Source: Enterobacter sp.
Lineage (GTDB): Bacteria > Pseudomonadota > Gammaproteobacteria > Enterobacterales > Enterobacteriaceae
DNA: 61,500 nucleotides
Assembly (NCBI GenBank): GCA_022649305.1
Contig: JALCNW010000018.1
Location: 1 to 61,500 of the forward strand
Reading direction: 5' to 3'
In this document: positions 55,734 to 61,500 of the stretch, in pieces
Layout: every line of letters begins with the position of its first letter
Numbering within the stretch: position 1 is the stretch's first letter
The notes under the pieces: generated by a model
Seen by the model: the letters and a program-made list of their open reading frames with translations, nothing else
Database searches by the model: none
What the model was told of the DNA's origin: nothing
Translations under genes and position numbers: made by a program

Positions 55734-55766
55734 AAGAGGCTACCGGTTGGTAGCCTCTTTTTTTTA
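55734..55766. terminator. Strong terminator shared by ahpF and uspG
   Basis: AAGAGGCTACC-GGTT-GGTAGCCTCTT followed by eight T residues. It ends ahpCF and overlaps the uspG stop codon on the other strand, where the leading AAGAGG gives a weaker stop. Confidence 0.9.
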
Positions 55767-56192
55767 TCTCACGACCATCACCGGGATATGCGTGTGGCGA
55801 ATGACGCTCGACGCATTAGAGCCTAAGAGATGGGTGCTGATAGAGGGATTGCGCGAGCCGATAACGACCACATCCGCTTTTAATTCGTTCGCCATTTCAT
55901 TGACCGCATCACGCACGCTGCCGAAGCGAACGTGGGTCTTAATGCGCGAAGGATCGATGCTGAAATGCCCGACCATCGTTTGCAGGCGCGCCTCCGCTTC
56001 GTGTTGCAGATGCTCCTCAAAGCGACGGACGTCGGCGGCAAAACGATGCAGACTCAGGCTGGCGGAGCCTGGCAGCACGTGGATAAGATGAATGATGCCA
56101 TCCTGCTGCGCCAGGAATTCGGCGTGGCGCACGGCCTTATCGCTCAGTTCCATTTCAAAAACATCAACCGGCATAATGATTGTCTTATACAT
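55764..56192 (-). CDS. uspG: Universal stress protein UspG
   Basis: A 142-residue UspF/UspG-type protein, the same length as E. coli. The opening [20 protein letters not shown] gives the first strand and the ATP-binding motif is [27 protein letters not shown] 56192 follows GGAG by eight bases; a longer in-frame reading lacks homology. Position beside ahpF matches E. coli. Confidence 0.95.
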   Translation of the reverse strand: MYKTIIMPVDVFEMELSDKAVRHAEFLAQQDGIIHLIHVLPGSASLSLHRFAADVRRFEEHLQHEAEARLQTMVGHFSIDPSRIKTHVRFGSVRDAVNEMANELKADVVVIGSRNPSISTHLLGSNASSVIRHTHIPVMVVR

Positions 56193-56327
56193 ACCCGTTT
56201 CTCCTTGTTTAATAACGCTGAATGTATTCAAACATAAAATATTATCGGTTTCTGCTATCTGTCAGGCAGTTTTTCACGTTGTGGCATTTTTTTACTTATC
56301 TTTGCGCAGGAATGCGCGGAAGAGGGG

Positions 56328-56417
56328 TTACCAGTGGCGCTCAAGATACAGCACGGCCATGACGATGATCGCCAATAAAATGAAATAAACCAGCGTAATG
56401 CCAAGTATCTCATTCAT
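56328..56417 (-). CDS. Unannotated 29-residue single-pass membrane peptide
   Basis: ATG at 56417 reads MNEILGITLVYFILLAIIVM, then AVLYLERHW and a stop. A GGGGA ribosome site lies seven bases upstream. One hydrophobic helix (residues ~5-24) is followed by a short polar tail, the form of many enterobacterial small membrane proteins. It sits between uspG and rnk, where I would otherwise see a 363-base gap. Small proteins of this size are often left out of annotation; expression is not shown. Confidence 0.55.
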   Translation of the reverse strand: MNEILGITLVYFILLAIIVMAVLYLERHW

Positions 56418-56555
56418 GACCGTCCCCGCGGCACCGAAACGGATTAAGCCTGGATTAAGGCGTTTTTGAGCGATATAGGAAAGATGGGTGAAATTACGGA
56501 AAGAGGATGCAGCTGCATCCTCCGGGCAAAGCGGTGTTCGCTTCTTCAGATGGGA

Positions 56556-56966
56556 TTAACGAAGGTAATCGCCTGCTGATTCTGGCTGGTAAAGCAGTTC
56601 CAGCACCTCAAGATGCGCAGAAGTACCGCCGGGTAAATCCCAGTGGATCGTGTCGCCGGTACGCAGCCCCAGCAAAGCGGCACCCACGGGCGCAAGGACC
56701 GAAAGCTGCGTGCTGCTGTCGGTCATTTGTGCAGGGTAGACCAGCGTGCGGGTGCGTTCTTCACCGCTGGTGAGATCGCGGAATTTTACCTGGCTGTTCA
56801 TGGTGACGACGTCATGCGGCATCGACTCAGCCGTACACATTTGCGCGCGGTCCAGTTCTGCGTTTAACGCTTCAGCAACAGGCAGCGACGCAAATGCGGG
56901 TTTCTCCAGCAGACGGTCGATACGTTCTGCATCGAGTTCATTAATGATAATGGTGGGTCTGGACAT
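56556..56966 (-). CDS. rnk: Nucleoside diphosphate kinase regulator Rnk
   Basis: A 136-residue GreA/GreB-C-terminal-like protein: [20 protein letters not shown] coiled-coil start, then [20 protein letters not shown] and [24 protein letters not shown]. Rnk binds RNA polymerase and affects nucleoside diphosphate kinase levels. The order uspG-rnk matches E. coli. In E. coli rna follows next on this side; here other genes replace it. Confidence 0.95.
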   Translation of the reverse strand: MSRPTIIINELDAERIDRLLEKPAFASLPVAEALNAELDRAQMCTAESMPHDVVTMNSQVKFRDLTSGEERTRTLVYPAQMTDSSTQLSVLAPVGAALLGLRTGDTIHWDLPGGTSAHLEVLELLYQPESAGDYLR

Positions 56967-57018
56967 TTATTACTCCATGTCTTTAGTGCTGCGTGTCGCG
57001 CAGAAACCAATCCAAAAG

Positions 57019-57049
57019 AAAACCCTCGCCGTCTGGCAGCGAGGGTTTT
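57019..57049. terminator. Terminator-like hairpin upstream of rnk
   Basis: AAAACCCTCGC pairs with GCGAGGGTTTT around CGTCTGGCA, with T-rich flanks on both strands. It precedes both rnk and the divergent hydrolase, so it ends no gene present here. It may be a remnant of the terminator of a lost upstream gene such as rna. Confidence 0.7.
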
Positions 57050-57220
57050 ATCTCTCATGATGATACTGGCTGAGCACGCAAGTTTGAAGTGATGAATGTC
57101 ACATTCATCGTGCAGATTAATTTTAGGTGAAAAACGTGATGGTTCTCAGATTTGCAGTATGCTTTTTAAGCGCCCCGTTGGGCGACTATCCGTTTTCTGT
57201 GTTCCTTTTCAGGAGATCTC

Positions 57221-58051
57221 ATGAGCGATTACGACAAACTTACCTTGAAAGACGGCAGTTATTTGCATTTCAAAGACTGGGGCAGTGGGCAGCCCGTGGT
57301 GTTTAGTCACGGCTGGCCTTTAACCGCCGATGCCTTTGAAGATCAAATGTTGTATCTGGGGTCGAAAGGCTTTCGCGTGATTGCCCATGACAGACGCGGG
57401 CATGGGCGTTCCGCGCAGTCCTGGGATGGGCATCATATGGATCAGTATGCCGATGATTTAGCCGAGCTGACGGCGCACCTTAATCTGAAAGATGCGGTGC
57501 ATGTGGGCCATTCCACCGGCGGTGGCGAAGTCGCGCGCTACATTGGCCGTCACGGCACCGAACGTGTCGCCAAAGCGGTGCTGATCGGCGCCGTGACGCC
57601 GATTATGGTCAAAACGGACTTCAACCCTGAAGGGGTACCGAAAGAGGTTTTCGACGGTATCCGCGAGGGCGTGGTAAACGATCGTGCGGCTTTCTTTTAT
57701 GAACTGACCGCCGCCTTTTATGGTTATAACCGTGCTGGTGCTAAAGAGTCGAAAGCGGTGCGGGAGAGCTTTGTTGAGCAGGGGCTCCAGGGCTCTATCA
57801 AGGCGTTATACGATTGTATCAAAGCCTTTTCGGAAACCGACCTGCGCGAAGATCTGAAAAAAATGGCTATCCCGACCCTGGTGATCCACGGTGATGATGA
57901 CCAAATCGTGCCGTTTGAGACCTGTGGCAAAGTGGCGGCGGAGATCCTGCCGAATGCCGAGCTAAAAGTCTATCCAGGCGGATCTCACGGGATTTGCACT
58001 ACCCATAAACACCAGATTAACGACGACCTGCTGAAATTTATTCAGTCCTAA
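57221..58051 (+). CDS. Alpha/beta hydrolase (cofactor-free haloperoxidase/arylesterase type)
   Basis: A 276-residue alpha/beta hydrolase. The nucleophile Ser is in [13 protein letters not shown] (about residue 98), Asp in [13 protein letters not shown], and His in [11 protein letters not shown]. The oxyanion region HGWPL and HDRRGHGRS complete the non-heme chloroperoxidase-type fold. Such enzymes hydrolyse esters and can make peracids in vitro; the natural substrate is unknown. GGAG precedes the ATG. It is followed on the same strand by a flavin-reductase-fold gene and an AraC regulator. Confidence 0.88.
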   Translation: MSDYDKLTLKDGSYLHFKDWGSGQPVVFSHGWPLTADAFEDQMLYLGSKGFRVIAHDRRGHGRSAQSWDGHHMDQYADDLAELTAHLNLKDAVHVGHSTGGGEVARYIGRHGTERVAKAVLIGAVTPIMVKTDFNPEGVPKEVFDGIREGVVNDRAAFFYELTAAFYGYNRAGAKESKAVRESFVEQGLQGSIKALYDCIKAFSETDLREDLKKMAIPTLVIHGDDDQIVPFETCGKVAAEILPNAELKVYPGGSHGICTTHKHQINDDLLKFIQS

Positions 58052-58139
58052 TTTTCAACGGATTGCGCTACGCTGATCCTCTTGATTCAGGGGGATGAGC
58101 GAAGCGTCATTCAGCCTGATTTTTCACTTAGAGAGCGCT

Positions 58140-58760
58140 ATGTATTTTTATCAGCCTGAGCAGGGACACGGCCTGCCACACGATCCCTTAAATGCCATCG
58201 TTGGGCCACGGCCTATCGGGTGGATTTCCAGCCAGGATAGCGAGGGGCGGCTCAATCTTGCCCCGTACAGCTTCTTCAACTGTTTTAACTATCGCCCGCC
58301 CATTATTGGTTTTTCCAGCAATGGCTGGAAAGACAGCGTGCGCAACATCGTTGAGACCGGGGAGTTTGTCTGGAACCTGGCGACGGTTGACCTGGCGCAG
58401 GCGATGAATGAAACCTCCGCCACGCTCCCGCACGAAGAAGATGAGTTTTCCTTTGCCGGGTTAACGCCTGGCGCAAGCCGTGTGGTGAAGGCCCCGAGAG
58501 TGACAGAAAGCCCGGTGAATTTTGAGTGTCGACTTTCTCAGTGTATCCAGCTCACGGGCGCAGACGGAACGCCTATCGAAACCTGGCTGGTACTGGGTGA
58601 AGTGGTGGGCATTCATATCCATGACTCGCTGCTGGAAGAGGGGATCTACCAGACCGCCAAAGCCAACCCGATTCTGCGTGCTGGTGGTCCGTCGGCCTAC
58701 TATTCGATTAGCGACGCTCAGCGTTTCGATATGGTGCGCCCGGATGCGCGCAGAGGCTAA
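58140..58760 (+). CDS. Flavin reductase-like FMN-binding split-barrel protein
   Basis: A 206-residue protein of the flavoredoxin/flavin-reductase fold: MYFYQPEQGHGLPHDPLNAI, VGPRPIGWISSQDSEG, LAPYSFFNCFNYRPPIIGF, then GEFVWNLA and VTESPVNFECRLSQ. It probably binds FMN and passes electrons from NAD(P)H to a partner. ATG 58140 follows GAGAG; an upstream in-frame ATG at 58095 would add 15 residues without homology. It lies one base before the AraC gene, so both are co-transcribed. Confidence 0.87.
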   Translation: MYFYQPEQGHGLPHDPLNAIVGPRPIGWISSQDSEGRLNLAPYSFFNCFNYRPPIIGFSSNGWKDSVRNIVETGEFVWNLATVDLAQAMNETSATLPHEEDEFSFAGLTPGASRVVKAPRVTESPVNFECRLSQCIQLTGADGTPIETWLVLGEVVGIHIHDSLLEEGIYQTAKANPILRAGGPSAYYSISDAQRFDMVRPDARRG

Positions 58761-58761
58761 T

Positions 58762-59616
58762 ATGCACACCCCCACAATCCCCGCCGATCAGCAGTTTTTT
58801 GCCGACCTGTTGGCCGGGCTGGTATTGAATTCACAGCAGTTGGGACGTGTATGGTTTGCCCATCGTCCCACGCTTTTGCCTGAGGGCGCTTTTAGCGTGG
58901 AATGGCCACGGCTCGACGTGGTGCTGCGGGGTCAATACGGGAATAGGCTTATCGCCGAACAAAAATCGCTTATGCAGGGTGAGATGCTGTTTCTTCCGGC
59001 CCGCAGCGCCAGCGTGCCGATATTTGACAAACCAACCATGCTGCTGAGTATTGTTTTTGCGCCGTCCTGGCTTGGCCTGCTGTTTCACGATGCCCGCAGC
59101 GGTGAGTCAGTTTATCCGCAGCGTAACATTGAGCTGCCGCACCCGGAGCGCGGGGAACGAACGGCAATGCTGATGGCGCTGACGCACCTTAGCGCGTCGC
59201 CACAGGATCAGGCGATTATTCAGCCGCTGGCGTTGAGCCTGCTGCACTGGTGCCGAAAGGTGGTGTCGACGCTTCCCGAACCGGGGCTGTCGCGTGGGGA
59301 TTTTCTCTATCAGAGCGTGTGCAACTGGGTGCAGGATCATTATGCCGGGCCGATTTCTCGGGAGAGCGTTGCCGCCTTTTTCAATATCTCGCCCAATCAT
59401 CTGTCGCGATTGTTTTCTCAGCAGGGGAGCATGAGCTTTGTCGATTACGTGCGCTGGGTGCGAATGGGCAAGGCGCGAACGATTTTGCAGAAATATCATC
59501 TGCCCGTTGGTGAGGTGGCAAAGCGGTGTGGTTTCCCTGACAGCGACTATTTTAGTCGGCTATTCCGGCGTCAGTTTGGCGTGACGCCGGGGGAGTATCG
59601 TGCGCGATTTCAGTAA
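58762..59616 (+). CDS. AraC family regulator
   Basis: A 284-residue protein with an N-terminal cupin-like domain (LRGQYGNRLIAEQKSLMQGE, then MLFLPARSASVP) and a C-terminal double HTH: ISRESVAAFFNISPNHLSRLFSQQ and VGEVAKRCGFPDSDYFSRLFRRQFGVTPGEYR. The start at 58762 follows AGAGG. It probably controls its own flavin-reductase/hydrolase unit; the inducer is unknown. Its stop lies two bases before the stop of the convergent PTS gene. Confidence 0.9.
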   Translation: MHTPTIPADQQFFADLLAGLVLNSQQLGRVWFAHRPTLLPEGAFSVEWPRLDVVLRGQYGNRLIAEQKSLMQGEMLFLPARSASVPIFDKPTMLLSIVFAPSWLGLLFHDARSGESVYPQRNIELPHPERGERTAMLMALTHLSASPQDQAIIQPLALSLLHWCRKVVSTLPEPGLSRGDFLYQSVCNWVQDHYAGPISRESVAAFFNISPNHLSRLFSQQGSMSFVDYVRWVRMGKARTILQKYHLPVGEVAKRCGFPDSDYFSRLFRRQFGVTPGEYRARFQ

Positions 59617-59618
59617 TC

Positions 59619-61500
59619 TTAAAGAATCAGTTCGGCGTTAAGCAGCTCCAGAATGCTCTCTGGCGTGGTAGCCGAAAATAACGTCTCCCGGAACGTCTTA
59701 TTCACCAGCTTGCGCGCCAGCTGGGAGAAGACCTTCACATGGTTCATCCCCTCCTGCGACCCCAGGGTCAGCATGATCACCAGTTCGACTTCGCCCATAT
59801 CGGATTCCCAGTCTATCGGCCTCGCCAGACGGGCGATACTGATGCTGGAGTGGCGTATCCACTGGGATTTAGTGTGCGGAATCGCGACGCCAAAGCCCAC
59901 GGCGGTGGTGACAATTTCTTCACGCTGCCAGAGATCTTCTTCCAGCTCGAGTGGGTTTTCGGTCCGCCCGTGGATCGCAAGGTTGCCGCACAGGAATTGA
60001 AGCACCTGCTCTCGGGAGGCGAGCGGCTCATCCATCACGATATTTTCCAGCGCCAGCAGCGGACGGGCGGGCTCTTGCGGCGTGAACTCGGTGAGAAGGG
60101 TTTCTATCTCCTCGGCGCTGCGACATTCGCAGGCTTTATCGGCCAAAGCCCGACACGCACTGCTTTCAAGATGACGCAGCTGCGCCTTCACGGCAGGGAT
60201 GCGTGGACCGCTCATGCTGAATTCGTCGAGGCCTAAGCCCAACAGCAGCGGCAGATAGCGACGCTCTCCGCCCAATTCTCCGCAAATTCCAACCCATTTT
60301 CCGTGCCGATGGGCGGCAGTCACGATTTGGCGCACCATGCGTAAAAATGAGGGCGCAATGGGATTATACAGTGGTGACACGCGCGGATTATTACGATCGA
60401 CCGCATACAGATACTGGGTCATATCGTTTGAGCCAATGCTGAAGAAATCCACCTCGTCGCAGAAGTGATCGATGATAAAGCACACGGAAGGCACTTCGAC
60501 CATGATGCCCAGCGGCAGATGCGGGGCGTGACGTAAACCCTGCAACTTCAGTTCGTCCTGAACCTTTCTCAGCTCTTGTTTGACCCACAGAATTTGATCG
60601 AGGCTATGAACCATCGGGATCATCAGCAGCGCATTGCCGCTGGCCCCTGCACGTAAAATGGCGCGAAGCTGGGTGTGGAAAAGCGCAACGAATTCCGGGT
60701 AGATGCGCACCGCACGATATCCCAGGAAGGGGTTTTCTTCCTGCGGGAGCGGGAGATAAGGGATCTGCTTGTCACCCCCGATGTCCATCGTGCGAAAGAT
60801 AACCGGTTTGCCTTCCGCTGACAGTAACACCTGCTGGTAGGCTTCGAACTGCTCCTGTTCGTCCGGCGCGGCGTCGCGGTCCATATACAGCATCTCGGTG
60901 CGAAACAATCCCACGCCCTGTGCGCCGCAGGCAAAGGCGCCGGGCGCTTCCAGCGCACTACCGATGTTGGCGGCGATATCCACGGCGATCTGGTCTTTTG
61001 TCATCGCGGGCAGGCCGGCATCTTTACTCTGCTGCTGATGAGCTTTGTCGGCGAGACGCTGAGCTACGCCGTAGTATTGGCTAACCGCGGCATCGGGTTC
61101 TACCACCAGTACGCTGCAAACGCCGTCGAGAATAACGTTCTTGCCAACCGTTGATGCCAAAGCGGCCACCGTTAATCCGCTCAGTACGGGAACCGACGCG
61201 GCGCGTGCCAGAATTAACGTGTGCGAAGTGCGGCCCGTTTTTTCCAGCACCATGCCCTTGAGCTGGCGGGTGTCGAGGCTCAGAAACTGGCTGGGCGTGA
61301 GGTCGTCAGCCAGTAGAATGGTCGGCGCATTCAGGACAAACGTTGTGGTTTGCTCAAGCTCTGGCCAGGTAATACTGAGCAGCTGTTCGCTGATGTCGCG
61401 GATATCACTCGCCCGCTCGCGAAGGTAGTCGCTGGCTGACAGGGACAGCTTTTGGCAAATATGGTCCATGTTGCGGATGATGGCATCCGCCAGGCTCAGA
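59619..61500 (-). CDS. Multiphosphoryl-transfer PTS protein (EI-EIIA), N-terminus beyond window
   Basis: At least 627 residues remain in frame to the right edge, continuing past an internal Met. The enzyme I part has the phosphohistidine region TGRTSHTLILARAA, FRTEMLYMDRD, GYRAVRIYP, GSNDMTQYLYAVDR and VGICGELGG. The last ~145 residues are a fructose-type EIIA domain with GVAIPHTK, its phosphohistidine. This is the HPr-EI-EIIA layout of FrwA/FryA (also called PtsA/FruB-like) proteins, which pass phosphate from PEP to a fructose-like permease. The HPr domain would lie outside. Which paralogue it is remains open. Confidence 0.9.
   Translation of the reverse strand, partial: LSLADAIIRNMDHICQKLSLSASDYLRERASDIRDISEQLLSITWPELEQTTTFVLNAPTILLADDLTPSQFLSLDTRQLKGMVLEKTGRTSHTLILARAASVPVLSGLTVAALASTVGKNVILDGVCSVLVVEPDAAVSQYYGVAQRLADKAHQQQSKDAGLPAMTKDQIAVDIAANIGSALEAPGAFACGAQGVGLFRTEMLYMDRDAAPDEQEQFEAYQQVLLSAEGKPVIFRTMDIGGDKQIPYLPLPQEENPFLGYRAVRIYPEFVALFHTQLRAILRAGASGNALLMIPMVHSLDQILWVKQELRKVQDELKLQGLRHAPHLPLGIMVEVPSVCFIIDHFCDEVDFFSIGSNDMTQYLYAVDRNNPRVSPLYNPIAPSFLRMVRQIVTAAHRHGKWVGICGELGGERRYLPLLLGLGLDEFSMSGPRIPAVKAQLRHLESSACRALADKACECRSAEEIETLLTEFTPQEPARPLLALENIVMDEPLASREQVLQFLCGNLAIHGRTENPLELEEDLWQREEIVTTAVGFGVAIPHTKSQWIRHSSISIARLARPIDWESDMGEVELVIMLTLGSQEGMNHVKVFSQLARKLVNKTFRETLFSATTPESILELLNAELIL

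Overview
The window reads as chromosome of an enterobacterium. From about 7.8 kb to the right edge the gene order follows the E. coli entD-to-rnk region (entD, fepA, fes, ybdZ, entF, fepCGD, entS, fepB, entCEBAH, cstA, ybdD, ybdH, ybdL, ybdM, ybdN, ybdO, ahpC, ahpF, uspG, rnk). The complete methionine-salvage genes mtnK/A and mtnBCD, which E. coli K-12 lacks, point to the Enterobacter/Klebsiella/Lelliottia side of the family. The genus is an inference; no rRNA or tRNA gene was seen.

Layout. (1) 1-2.9 kb: a MocR-type regulator cut by the left edge, two GNAT acetyltransferases and a VOC-fold protein with a SoxR-like promoter. (2) 3.1-4.3 kb: an AT-rich orphan type VI secretion cassette (Hcp, L,D-transpeptidase-fold effector, small membrane protein). 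(3) 4.3-7.9 kb: sitABCD Mn/Fe importer behind a Fur box and MntR-like palindromes. (4) 7.8-28.8 kb: the enterobactin locus for synthesis, export, uptake and hydrolysis, with Fur boxes in the divergent gaps. A YadA-like trimeric autotransporter splits entD from fepA, and fepE is absent. (5) 28.9-36.6 kb: M20 peptidase plus YjiG/YjiH membrane proteins, cstA-ybdD, a RelE/HTH toxin-antitoxin pair, an SDR and ybdH. (6) 36.8-41.6 kb: a sugar-type ABC importer co-transcribed with an LVIVD-repeat protein. (7) 42.1-50.1 kb: methionine salvage with MetJ boxes in both divergent gaps, interrupted by an AT-rich insert carrying two divergent HTH genes and a wrecked DUF6602-like gene. (8) 50.1-57 kb: ybdM/ybdN (ibrB/ibrA type), ybdO, ahpCF, uspG, an unannotated 29-residue membrane peptide and rnk. 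dsbG is absent. (9) 57.2-61.5 kb: a hydrolase, a flavin-reductase-fold protein, an AraC regulator and the C-terminal part of an EI-EIIA phosphotransferase protein.

How it fits together. Iron and manganese acquisition dominates: sitABCD imports free metal; entCEBA, entD, entF and ybdZ make enterobactin; entS exports it; fepA and fepBDGC recover it; fes releases the iron. Fur boxes tie these units together. ahpCF and the SoxR-like promoter add oxidative-stress functions. The mtn genes recycle methylthioribose to methionine under MetJ.

Two dispersed repeat families stand out: a ~365-bp structured element in two ~97% identical copies (22.5 and 41.6 kb), each between convergent genes, and a short CCCTCTCCCC/GGGGAGAGGG hairpin recurring just after stop codons. 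The best candidates for something undescribed are the SoxR-like VOC promoter, the ABC-LVIVD operon, the ~365-bp element and the orphan T6SS cassette.
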